Assembly: GCF_000468495.1 (NCBI RefSeq)
Contig: NC_022444.1
Span: 1,527,092-1,588,333, forward strand
DNA from: Megalodesulfovibrio gigas DSM 1382 = ATCC 19364
GTDB lineage: Bacteria > Desulfobacterota > Desulfovibrionia > Desulfovibrionales > Desulfovibrionaceae
Reading direction: 5' to 3'
DNA: 61,242 nt
Shown: piece after piece, positions 34,596 through 42,396 of the stretch
How positions within the stretch are numbered: position 1 is the stretch's first letter
Layout of the letters: the number at the start of each line of letters is the position of its first letter
Program-made: the position numbers and the translations under genes
The notes under the pieces: generated by a model
What the model was told of the DNA's origin: nothing
Seen by the model: only the letters and a program-made list of their open reading frames with translations
Database searches by the model: none

Positions 34596-35045
34596 ATGCA
34601 CGCGCACGATTCGGCGGACATGGATGTATTCCCCGTAGGGGTGGTGCGTTCTTCCATCCTCACCAAGGAAGATGCGCCCAAAATGGAGCACGAAGGCGGG
34701 GTGGAGGCGGTGATCGAGATCCTGCCCGAGTTCCGCGAAGGCATGCTCGGGCTGGAGGCCGGGCAGCAGGTGGTGCTGCTCACCTGGCTGCACCTGTCCC
34801 GGCGGGATCTGCTGCAGGTGCACCCCCGGGGCGACCGGACCCGGCCGCTGCAGGGCGTGTTCAACACCCGCTCGCCCAACCGGCCCAATCCCATCGGGCT
34901 GCACGTGACCAACATTGTCCGGGTGGCTCCGGATGGCATCGCCGTGCACCCCCTGGAAGTGCTGGACGGCACGCCCATCATCGACATCAAGCCCCTGCGC
35001 GGGACGCCTTCGCCTGTGCCGGTGGAGACACAGGCCGAGGCATGA
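34596..35045 (+). CDS. TrmO/TsaA-family tRNA methyltransferase
   Basis: A 149-aa protein of the UPF0066/TsaA family. In E. coli TrmO this domain N6-methylates the t6A37 base of some tRNAs. Family motifs: VFPVGVVRSS at the N-terminus and GVFNTRSPNRPNPIGLHV near residue 87, followed by DGTPIIDIKP. GGAGG lies 10 nt before the ATG at 34596. The stop overlaps the start of the next gene by 4 nt (ATGA), so it is coupled to the oxidoreductase. Some homologues sit with metal or molybdenum enzymes, so a non-tRNA role is possible. Confidence 0.85.
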   Translation: MHAHDSADMDVFPVGVVRSSILTKEDAPKMEHEGGVEAVIEILPEFREGMLGLEAGQQVVLLTWLHLSRRDLLQVHPRGDRTRPLQGVFNTRSPNRPNPIGLHVTNIVRVAPDGIAVHPLEVLDGTPIIDIKPLRGTPSPVPVETQAEA

Positions 35046-36727
35046 CCGGCTGGCGCGGCCGGGTGCTGCATGTGGACCTGCAGCGCCGGCGTTGGCGGGT
35101 GGAGTCCGTGGACCGTGCGATCCTGCGGGCGGTCCTGGGTGGCCGCGGACTGGCCGGCTGGCTGCTGGCGTCCGCGCCTGAACCGCCCCTGGTGTTTGTC
35201 GCCGGCCCCCTGACGGCGGGAGTGTTGCCCATGGCCGGCCGGGCCGTGATCGCTGCCGTGTCCCCCCTCACGGGCACCGTGCGGCATGCGCCTGCCGGTG
35301 GTCGTCTGGCCGCGGCCCTGCTGCGGGCCGGACTGGACGCCGTGTGTCTGACCGGCCGGGCCGATGCGCCCGTGACGCTGCACATAGGGGAGGGCTCGGT
35401 GGAATTTGCCGATGCTGCCCCGTTGCAGGGCCTGGAGACGTCGCATCGGCTGAATGCGCTGCGTGCGCCGCGGCGGGCGGTGGTCTGTGTCGGGCCGGCG
35501 GCGGAAGCCGGATCGCCCCTGGGCTGCCTCCTGCAGGAGCACGGCCGGCCCGTGCCCGGCGGCGGACTGGGGCTGGCCATGGCCGGACGCAATCTGCTGG
35601 CCGTGACCGTGGACGGCCGCCAGCCAACAGCCGTGCATGATCCGGAATCCCTGCGGCGCATGCGGCGGGTCTTTCTGCGGCTGATCCACGCCTCGCCGGC
35701 ATTGGCCGGGGCGTCGGGCATCGGCCGGCACGGCGACGGCGCATTCTTCGACCTGTTTGCGGCCCGGCATCTGCTGCTGTCCCCATCGCCCTGCGCCAGC
35801 CATGCCGCGGCGGCCGAACCGCTGGGCGCACTGGCGTATGCCGCCGGCATCGTGCCCGGTCATGTGGGCTGCACCGCCTGCCCCGTGCCGTGCGGCAGGA
35901 CCGTCCACGGGCAGCCGCTGCCGGATCTGGCGGCCATGGCCGGCTTTTCCGTCCGCATCGGCGGCGGATCCCGGGCGCTGGCGGTGCGGGCCTTCCACCG
36001 TTGTCTGGTCCTGGGGTTGGACGCCGGGGAAGCCGCCGCGGCCGTGGCGGACCATCTGGACGCCGTGGGATTGTCCTGCCCGGAGGACGTGGTGCCCGAG
36101 TTGCTCGAAGGCCTGGGCCGGGGCGAGGGATTGGTCAGCTCTCCCGAAGCCGGCATGCGCGTGAAGGGCATGGCCCTGCCGTGCATGGATCCGCGCGGCG
36201 CCTGGGGCCTGGCCCTGGCCCTGGCTGTGGGGGTCCAGGGGCCGCTTCCCGACGCCTGCGTGGTCTGGCATCAGGAAATTCTGCGCAAACCCGTGCCCGT
36301 GGACCGTTTTTCCTGGTCCGGCAAGGCCCGGCTGGTGGCCCGCGGCGAAGACGCCGCTGCCGTGGCCCAGAGCCTGGGCGTGTGCAGTCTGGCCCTGGCC
36401 GCCCTGGGCATGGAGGAGCTGGCCCAGGCCTTGGCTGCGGTGACGGGCTGGAATGTTTCGGCAGGGGATCTCGCGGCCGCCGGCGCCGCCCTGGTGGAGC
36501 AGGACCGCCGCCTGCACTGCGCCGCCGGTTTCGATGCTGCCCAGGATGACCTGCCGCCGCAATGCTTTGAAGCGCCGGCCGGCGACGGTTCCATCCCGCC
36601 GCTGGACAGGCGCGCGTTTTTGGAAGAACGTGCCAAGTACTACAGGATTCGCGGCTGGAGCGCTTCGGGGTGCCCTGCCGGTGCGATCGCCAATCGGCCC
36701 AACAAACAGGGAGGCCGCCATGCGTGA
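35042..36727 (+). CDS. Aldehyde:ferredoxin oxidoreductase (AOR) family protein
   Basis: A 561-aa member of the tungsten/molybdenum AOR family, which oxidises aldehydes with ferredoxin. The N-terminal AOR domain begins GWRGRVLHVDL, with GGRGLAGWLL and PGGGLGLAMAGRNLLAVTV later. The 4Fe-4S ligands appear as C277-x2-C280-x3-C284 (GCTACPVPC) plus a fourth Cys near 449 (LGVCSL). The sequence is Ala-rich and divergent from well-known AORs, so the substrate is unclear. It overlaps both its neighbours and forms a module with the aldolase-like and DUF362 genes. Confidence 0.85.
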   Translation: MTGWRGRVLHVDLQRRRWRVESVDRAILRAVLGGRGLAGWLLASAPEPPLVFVAGPLTAGVLPMAGRAVIAAVSPLTGTVRHAPAGGRLAAALLRAGLDAVCLTGRADAPVTLHIGEGSVEFADAAPLQGLETSHRLNALRAPRRAVVCVGPAAEAGSPLGCLLQEHGRPVPGGGLGLAMAGRNLLAVTVDGRQPTAVHDPESLRRMRRVFLRLIHASPALAGASGIGRHGDGAFFDLFAARHLLLSPSPCASHAAAAEPLGALAYAAGIVPGHVGCTACPVPCGRTVHGQPLPDLAAMAGFSVRIGGGSRALAVRAFHRCLVLGLDAGEAAAAVADHLDAVGLSCPEDVVPELLEGLGRGEGLVSSPEAGMRVKGMALPCMDPRGAWGLALALAVGVQGPLPDACVVWHQEILRKPVPVDRFSWSGKARLVARGEDAAAVAQSLGVCSLALAALGMEELAQALAAVTGWNVSAGDLAAAGAALVEQDRRLHCAAGFDAAQDDLPPQCFEAPAGDGSIPPLDRRAFLEERAKYYRIRGWSASGCPAGAIANRPNKQGGRHA

Positions 36728-37985
36728 GGCCCTGGAGCAGATAGCCCATTCCCTGGTGCAGGCCGGGCTGGCGGTGGGGGCAGGGGAAGATGCTCCGCTC
36801 GTCGCCGCCCTGGACGAAGGCTGCGTCTGGAATCGCCAGCCGGTTGATCCCGCCGCCTGGAACGCCCTCTTTGAGGCGGCGCCCGGCTCGGCCCTGGTGT
36901 GCATCCGGCCGGCGGGGGCGTATGGCGTCGTCATCCGGCATTTGGTCCGCCAGGCCATGCGTCAGGGGGCAACGGCCCTGCAGCCGGCGGACTCCGAAAC
37001 CCGCACTTTTTTGCACGACATCCCCGTGGCTCCTTCCCTGGAGGCCGCCGCCGTGGCCGGGGCACTCAGCCGGCGCAAGGGCTGCATCGTGCTCGACGGC
37101 GACGCCGTACCCCTCGTGCTCGCCGCGGGCGCGCTTACCCCGGGGCAGGCCGCGGTGACCGTGTCCTGCATCTGCTTCGCCACCTTTGTGCAGTTTTTTG
37201 TGGATGCCCTGCTCATGGCCCGCCTGCGCGGCATGGATCGCGCCACCAGCGAGGCCGTGGCGGCCGCCTTCAATGCCCTGCCGGCCATCGTGGACGATCC
37301 GCCCCGGCTCATGACCGGCCCGTTCGAAGACCCCACAGTGGCCCGGGCCGCCATGATGGAAGCCGGCCGGGTGACGGTGACGCTGGGGCTGGTGGATTCC
37401 TGTTTCGGCAATGTTTCCTACGTGATGGATACCATCATGCACATCAGCCAGACCGGTGCGGCCCTGGATGCCCTGGAAGACGCCATCGATGCCTGCCCGC
37501 TGACCGATGACCCTGCCCTGGGCGCGTCCACGGCGGGCATCACTGCATCCAGCGAGTGCGCGGCGCATCAGGCGGTCATCGAGCAGGCCATGGCCGGCAT
37601 GCCCGAGACAGGCTGCCGGGTGCGGGCCATCCTGCACGGGCACCCGCGGTTTGCGGTGATTTTGTCCATGGATTGCCCTGGCCGCGGCACGGGCAACGAG
37701 TCGCCATGCCCGGATGCGGAGTTTTGCCAGATCCGCTGCCCACGGTCGCGGTACCTGGAGGCCGAGGGCTGCCCGGACATTCCCGTGGTCCCCGGCGAGG
37801 TGGGCACCGGCCCCACGGGGCTGTGTCAGACTGTGCCCGTGGCCCTGGCCGGACGGCGCGGGGCCATGGTCTTCGGCCACGGCCTGTTCACCGCGGATCC
37901 CGTGGACTTCAACGGCGCCCTGGCCACCCTGTTGGAAGTGGAAAACGCCTGCCGGCGCGAAGTGGCGCGTCGGCTGGCCTTGTGA
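36720..37985 (+). CDS. Class II aldolase/adducin-like protein with N-terminal extension
   Basis: A 421-aa protein. The C-terminal half (about 200-420) resembles class II aldolases: AGRVTVTLGLVDSCFGNVSY, ISQTG, AILHGHPRFAVILSMDC and VFGHGLFTADPVDF, with His pairs that could bind metal. The N-terminal half (1-190) has no family I can name. CPDAEFCQIRCP adds a Cys-rich insert. The start overlaps the AOR stop by 8 nt, after GGGAGG. It may handle an aldehyde or sugar-derived substrate together with the AOR homologue; that is inference. Confidence 0.75.
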   Translation: MREALEQIAHSLVQAGLAVGAGEDAPLVAALDEGCVWNRQPVDPAAWNALFEAAPGSALVCIRPAGAYGVVIRHLVRQAMRQGATALQPADSETRTFLHDIPVAPSLEAAAVAGALSRRKGCIVLDGDAVPLVLAAGALTPGQAAVTVSCICFATFVQFFVDALLMARLRGMDRATSEAVAAAFNALPAIVDDPPRLMTGPFEDPTVARAAMMEAGRVTVTLGLVDSCFGNVSYVMDTIMHISQTGAALDALEDAIDACPLTDDPALGASTAGITASSECAAHQAVIEQAMAGMPETGCRVRAILHGHPRFAVILSMDCPGRGTGNESPCPDAEFCQIRCPRSRYLEAEGCPDIPVVPGEVGTGPTGLCQTVPVALAGRRGAMVFGHGLFTADPVDFNGALATLLEVENACRREVARRLAL

Positions 37986-38017
37986 TGCGGATCATCAGCA
38001 CGTTCGAGGAGAAGACC

Positions 38018-39127
38018 ATGTCCAGCACGGTACATTTCGTCAATTTCCGATCCCGCTCCCGGGCCGACAGCAAGAGCGGCAAGCTGGTGAAACTGTTTGA
38101 CGCCGCCGGGTTCGACCGGCTCATCACCCCCGGGGCGCTGGTGGCCGTGAAGGTGCACTTCGGCGAGCTGGGCAGCGACTGCTTCGTGCGGCCGGTGTTC
38201 GTGCGCGCCGTGGTGGACCGCATCCGCGAGCTGGGCGGCAAGCCCTTTGTCACGGACACCAATACCCTGTATTCCGGCAGCCGGTACAACGCCGTGGACC
38301 ACATGGAAACCGCCATCCGCCACGGCTTTTCCTTTGCCTCGGTGAATGCGCCGGTGCTCATTGCCGATGGGTTGCTGGGCGAAAGCGTGACGGAATTTCC
38401 CATCAATAAAAAACATTTTCAGCAGGTGAAGCTGGCCGGCGCCTTTGCCAAGGCCGACGTGTGCATCATGTTCTCGCACTTCAAGGGGCACGAGATGGCC
38501 GGCTTTGGCGGGGCCATCAAGAACCTGGCCATGGGCTGCTCGCCGGGCGCTGGCAAGCGGGACCAGCATTCCCCGCGGTTTCAGGTGGATGCCGATACCT
38601 GCATCGGCTGCGGCGAGTGCGAGCGCATCTGCCCCGTGCAGGCGGCGGTGGTGGGGGCGGACGCCAAGGCCGTCATCGACAAGGCCGTGTGCATCGGCTG
38701 CGGCGAGTGCTTCCAGTGCTGCCCCACCAAGGCCGTACAGATCGACTGGGCCACGCAGATTCCGCCGTTCATGGAACGCATGACCGAATACGCCCTGGGC
38801 GCGCATCGGCAAAAGGCCGGGCGCATCGGCTACATCAACTTCGTGATGGATGTCACCCCGGACTGCGACTGTCTGCCCTGGAGCGATGCGCCCATCGTCC
38901 CGGATGTGGGCATCCTTGCCGCCACCGATCCCGTGGCCCTGGACCAGGCGTCCCTGGATCTTGTCAATGCCCAGGAGGCCCTGCCCGGCACGCACCTGTG
39001 CGCGGGCCATGCCTGCGGTGAAAATAAATTCAACCATTTGTGGACACATACCCGGGGCGAGCTGCAACTCTCGTACGGAGAAGAAATCGGCCTGGGCAGT
39101 CGGACCTACACCTTGACGGAGTGCTGA
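38018..39127 (+). CDS. DUF362 protein with two 4Fe-4S ferredoxin motifs
   Basis: A 369-aa cytoplasmic protein. A DUF362 core (VKVHFGELGSDCFVRP near 40, FSHFKGHEMAGFGGAIKNLAMG near 150) surrounds a bicluster ferredoxin domain: CIGCGECERICP near 194 and CIGCGECFQCCP near 227. DUF362 proteins are common in anaerobes and often lie by redox enzymes; their reaction is unknown. GAGGAG lies 7-8 nt before the ATG at 38018; an in-frame ATG at 37984 is also possible. It could be the electron acceptor for the nearby AOR homologue. Confidence 0.88.
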   Translation: MSSTVHFVNFRSRSRADSKSGKLVKLFDAAGFDRLITPGALVAVKVHFGELGSDCFVRPVFVRAVVDRIRELGGKPFVTDTNTLYSGSRYNAVDHMETAIRHGFSFASVNAPVLIADGLLGESVTEFPINKKHFQQVKLAGAFAKADVCIMFSHFKGHEMAGFGGAIKNLAMGCSPGAGKRDQHSPRFQVDADTCIGCGECERICPVQAAVVGADAKAVIDKAVCIGCGECFQCCPTKAVQIDWATQIPPFMERMTEYALGAHRQKAGRIGYINFVMDVTPDCDCLPWSDAPIVPDVGILAATDPVALDQASLDLVNAQEALPGTHLCAGHACGENKFNHLWTHTRGELQLSYGEEIGLGSRTYTLTEC

Positions 39128-40458
39128 TGCCCGAGCCCCAGCCGGACTTTGCCGCCCAGCGCTGCACCTGCGAGGATTGGACCCGACGCCGGGCCCGGTT
39201 CATGCCGGATGATCCGCGACGGTGCTGCGCGCATCTGGTGCAGGGCTATCTGGAAAGCCCTGGCCGTCTGCCGCCGGGGCTGGTGCGGCATGCGCACCGG
39301 CTGGCGTGGTTTGCCGGGGAGGCGGAGGGCTTTCCCGTCACACGGCAGATTCTGGCCCTGACCTTGCCCGGCGGGCAGCCGTGCGAGGCCTATGTGCCCT
39401 GGAACGAGGCCGATCCCTGGATCGCCGTGATGGCGGACGGCGTACGCGCCGCCTTCCACCGCACGCAGCGGCAGTGGCGGGAGGGGCACATGCCGCCGGA
39501 GCCGCTGCGGGCCGAGGTGGAAGCCGCGCTGGGACGGGCGCTGGCCCTGCACAAGGAAGTGCCACGGGAGCGAAGCGCCAGGACTCCGGCCGGGCTGGAC
39601 GATCTCGTGCCGCCCGTGCCGCCCGTTCCATCGGATCTGGCAGCTCCGCCGCCGGCCCCGGTCGGCACAGTTGAGGCGGGCGAGACTGCCGGAGCTGTCG
39701 AAAAGGACGAGACGGCGAGGAAGGCTGAGAGGGAGGCCGCGAGGGAGGCCGAGGACGCGACCGGGCATTCGTCCGCCCCCCCGCCCCGGTTTCACCTGGG
39801 CGACCCCGCGGCGGCCCCGGCGCAGGCTGGGGGCACGCAGGGGCTCTCGCCCTGGAAGGTTGCCGTGGTGGTGCTGGCGCTGGTGGCGGTGCTGGGGGCA
39901 GGATATGCAGTGATTTCCCGGGGGCCGCCGCTGGAGCTGGCCATGTCGCCGCTGCCAGTCACGCCAGTCACGCCAGTCACGCCAGTCACGCCGGCTGCAG
40001 TGCCTGCGGCGGGGAATCTGCCGGTACCAGCGGCCATCCCTCCAGCGCCGGCCCGGCCTGCGCCGCCACCCGGCCCGGAACAGTCCGGCAGCGCATTGCC
40101 CTTGTCCGAACAGCCACCCGCCACGGTGCAGACACGGCACCTGCCGGCGCTGCCCGGGCCGGGCATGCCGGACGATGCCCGCCAGGCTCGGGCCATGCGG
40201 GCCTTCATGGTCGAGCAGCCCGGCGCGCGGCTGTACGTGCTTTCCTGGGACGTGCCTGGCGGGCGCGTGGAGCTGGTGGCCAATCTGGCCCGGGAGGTGC
40301 TGGTTCGGGCAACCATCCGGCCCGACGGCAAGACCGTGGCGGCCGTGTATGACGGCTATGTGCTGGAGCGACTGGCATTGGCGGAACTGGGAAAAACCCT
40401 TGCCGCCACATCGGCAGGGGAACACCCACCCAGGATGGAGGAATTTTTTACAGACTGA
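39127..40458 (+). CDS. SWIM-type zinc-finger protein with one membrane helix
   Basis: A 443-aa protein of unusual make-up. Residues C13, C15, C34 and H36 give the CxC-Xn-CxH pattern of a SWIM zinc finger. A charged linker rich in Ala, Glu and Pro leads to one hydrophobic helix (about 243-264), then a PVT repeat and a Pro-rich spacer, and a globular C-terminal domain (about 350-443). It overlaps the DUF362 stop as TGATG. A 9-bp tandem repeat encodes the PVT units (39955-39990). I do not recognise the whole protein. It might be a DNA- or protein-binding sensor tethered to the membrane. Confidence 0.7.
   Translation: MPEPQPDFAAQRCTCEDWTRRRARFMPDDPRRCCAHLVQGYLESPGRLPPGLVRHAHRLAWFAGEAEGFPVTRQILALTLPGGQPCEAYVPWNEADPWIAVMADGVRAAFHRTQRQWREGHMPPEPLRAEVEAALGRALALHKEVPRERSARTPAGLDDLVPPVPPVPSDLAAPPPAPVGTVEAGETAGAVEKDETARKAEREAAREAEDATGHSSAPPPRFHLGDPAAAPAQAGGTQGLSPWKVAVVVLALVAVLGAGYAVISRGPPLELAMSPLPVTPVTPVTPVTPAAVPAAGNLPVPAAIPPAPARPAPPPGPEQSGSALPLSEQPPATVQTRHLPALPGPGMPDDARQARAMRAFMVEQPGARLYVLSWDVPGGRVELVANLAREVLVRATIRPDGKTVAAVYDGYVLERLALAELGKTLAATSAGEHPPRMEEFFTD
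39955..39990 (+). repeat. 9-bp tandem repeat (4 copies) within the SWIM-protein gene
   Basis: The unit CCAGTCACG is repeated four times with no mismatch and encodes PVT units in the extracytoplasmic spacer. The in-frame unit length permits copy-number change without a frameshift. Confidence 0.9.
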
Positions 40459-40459
40459 A

Positions 40460-40486
40460 AACCCTGAGCGGTTGCTTTTTTTTGGG
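40460..40486 (+). terminator. Weak intrinsic terminator after the SWIM-protein gene
   Basis: AACC-CTGAGC-GGTT followed by GC and T8 lies just past the stop. The stem is only 4-5 bp, so termination may be partial. Confidence 0.4.
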
Positions 40487-40566
40487 GTGCGTGCTCGAGT
40501 ATGAACGATGTTCTCCTGGCATTGGACAGCCCGGGGGAGGCCTTTGACAGACAAGGAGACAAGGAA

Positions 40567-41007
40567 ATGACATCACATTCATGCTGCGCACGATTGTCCA
40601 TGACCCTGGCCATTGCCATGCTGCTGAGTTTCGCACCCGCTGCCGGCGCATGGACGGTGGCATGCCCTTCGGGGTACACTAAGAATTCCGCGGGGCAGTG
40701 CGTCAAGTCGGGCGGAGGGGGGCAGCAGGGCCAGGGCTCGCAATCCCAGTTCAAGCCGCCCACGCAACAAAATCCTCAGCAACAGCAAAAGCCAAAACAG
40801 CAACAACAAAATTCTCAGCAACAACAAAAGCCCAAACAACAGCAACAGAAGCCGCAGCAACAGCAGCAAGGCAGATCTGCGGGATGCAGCCAGGCATATG
40901 CAAACTGCAATGCGGTATGCAGTCAGAACTTTGCGGCGCATCGCAATCAGGCAGCGTACAACGCCTGTATGACGAACTGCAATCTTGGCTACAATACATG
41001 TCGGTAG
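40567..41007 (+). CDS. Secreted Gln-rich protein with symmetric six-Cys C-terminus
   Basis: A 146-aa exported protein with no family I recognise. Residues 1-28 form a signal peptide ending PAAGA. A short CPSGYTKNSAGQC motif follows, then a Gln/Lys/Pro tract (about 66-104). The C-terminal domain has C107, C114, C118, C134, C138 and C145, spaced C6C3C15C3C6C, a mirror-symmetric pattern that suggests a disulfide-locked helical hairpin. The ATG at 40567 is preceded by AAGGAG at a good distance. The HD-GYP gene starts 30 bp later. The presence of four or more disulfide-capable Cys fits a periplasmic or extracellular location. Confidence 0.75.
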   Translation: MTSHSCCARLSMTLAIAMLLSFAPAAGAWTVACPSGYTKNSAGQCVKSGGGGQQGQGSQSQFKPPTQQNPQQQQKPKQQQQNSQQQQKPKQQQQKPQQQQQGRSAGCSQAYANCNAVCSQNFAAHRNQAAYNACMTNCNLGYNTCR

Positions 41008-41037
41008 CTGTCGGGCGTTGTTGCAAGTGCCAGTGTT

Positions 41038-42390
41038 ATGCCAGTAACAGAATATCCCATTGATGTGCGGCAAGTCTGCATCGGACTCTTCGTTCGGCTC
41101 GATGAGCAGGGCGGCGGGGACGATGTGGTGCGCTGGCCGTTCCCGCGCAAGGCGCTCAAGCTCACGGATGAGGGCATGGTCAATGCGCTCAAGGTATCCG
41201 GGGTGCGGCACCTGCTGGTGGTGTTGGACAAAAGCGATGGTATGCCGTTGCCGCTTTCGGGTGGGGCGATCGCGGTGGTGCCTGCCGCGCCGCCTGCCGA
41301 AAATACCGCCCCCGCCGCCCCGCGGGCCGTTCCGACGTTCCGAACGCCGGTCTCTGCCGAGCTGAAGGCCCTCAAGCGCGAAACCCTGGAGCGCAACCGG
41401 GAACGCCACTCCAGGTACACGCGATGCGAGGAGCAGTACACCAAATCGGTGACGCAGGTGGCGGCCATCATCCGTCGGGTGTCTGGCAAAAGCACGGAAG
41501 CCGCCGAGGCGGCAGGCCAGGTGGTGCACTCCCTGGCGCAGACGTTTCTGAGTGAACGCGATGTGTTGCTGAACGTCATCACCTCGAAATCACAGGAAGA
41601 TCGGAATCATTTTCATGCGTTGAACGTGGCGGTGCTGTCCATGATGGTGGGGGCGGAACTTGGCCTGGACGAGTCCGCCCTCAATGCCCTGGGCATGGGC
41701 GCCTTGATGCACGACATCGGCAAGGGGCGCATGCCGGCCACCTCGTTGCAGGGCGGCCAGCTGCAGCTGCAGCTGGCGATCAAGAAGTACTACCGCCAGC
41801 ATCCGCTGGTGGGGGCGCGACTGGCGGCGGATTTCCCCAATGTGCCGCGCGCCGCCTTGCCCGTCATCCTGCAGCACCATGAAGCCATGGACGGCAGCGG
41901 CTTTCCCAAGGGAGCCTCCGGGGAGGGGGTCCATCGCTTGGCGCGTATCGTACACGTGGTGAATCGCTACGACAATCTGTGCGCCCAGGGCGGGCAGCAT
42001 GATGAAAAGCGCGAGCAGGAGGAAGGGCTCATCCCACATATGGCCATGAAGCATCTGTTCAATCGCAGTCGGGCCAAGCTGGACGAGCTGTGCCTTTCCA
42101 CCTTCATCCGGTGCATGGGGGTGTACCCGCCGGGCAGCGTGGTGCAGCTCTCCAACGGGCTGTTCGGGATGGTGGTGTCCACCAATCCCAAGCGGGCCAC
42201 GCGACCTTCGGTGATGGTCTACCATCCCGAGGTGCCGCGCATGGAGGCGCTGGTCATTGATCTGTCCATTGAGGACGGGTTGGAGATTCGCCGATGCATC
42301 CGACCGGAGGCCCTGCCCCGGTCGGCATTCAAGTATCTTTCCCCCGGCCGGCAGCTTGGCTACTACGCCGATGCCGCCCACCGGGCCTAG
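41038..42390 (+). CDS. HD-GYP domain c-di-GMP phosphodiesterase
   Basis: A 450-aa protein. The N-terminal part (1-75) matches the DUF3391 domain often fused to HD-GYP. A Pro/Ala linker precedes the HD-GYP domain (about 150-345): HALNVAVLSMMVG with an early His, H225-D226 in MHDIGKGRMP, H280-H281 in HHEAMDGSGFPKG, and HRLARIVHVVNRYD. The signature reads GFP instead of GYP, a conservative change. Metal ligands appear intact, so it is probably an active c-di-GMP hydrolase. The stop is only 6 nt before the adenylate cyclase start, so the two are almost certainly coupled. Confidence 0.88.
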   Translation: MPVTEYPIDVRQVCIGLFVRLDEQGGGDDVVRWPFPRKALKLTDEGMVNALKVSGVRHLLVVLDKSDGMPLPLSGGAIAVVPAAPPAENTAPAAPRAVPTFRTPVSAELKALKRETLERNRERHSRYTRCEEQYTKSVTQVAAIIRRVSGKSTEAAEAAGQVVHSLAQTFLSERDVLLNVITSKSQEDRNHFHALNVAVLSMMVGAELGLDESALNALGMGALMHDIGKGRMPATSLQGGQLQLQLAIKKYYRQHPLVGARLAADFPNVPRAALPVILQHHEAMDGSGFPKGASGEGVHRLARIVHVVNRYDNLCAQGGQHDEKREQEEGLIPHMAMKHLFNRSRAKLDELCLSTFIRCMGVYPPGSVVQLSNGLFGMVVSTNPKRATRPSVMVYHPEVPRMEALVIDLSIEDGLEIRRCIRPEALPRSAFKYLSPGRQLGYYADAAHRA

Positions 42391-42396
42391 CTGCGC

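Noticed and set aside
32906-36958. 1350-aa minus-strand open frame over bioB to AOR
   Set aside because: Antisense to five recognised genes and rich in Gly, Gln and Arg; no domain seen.
40750-40875. CRISPR-like or mobile repeat array
   Set aside because: The repetition comes from Gln/Lys/Pro codons inside a secreted-protein gene, without spacers.
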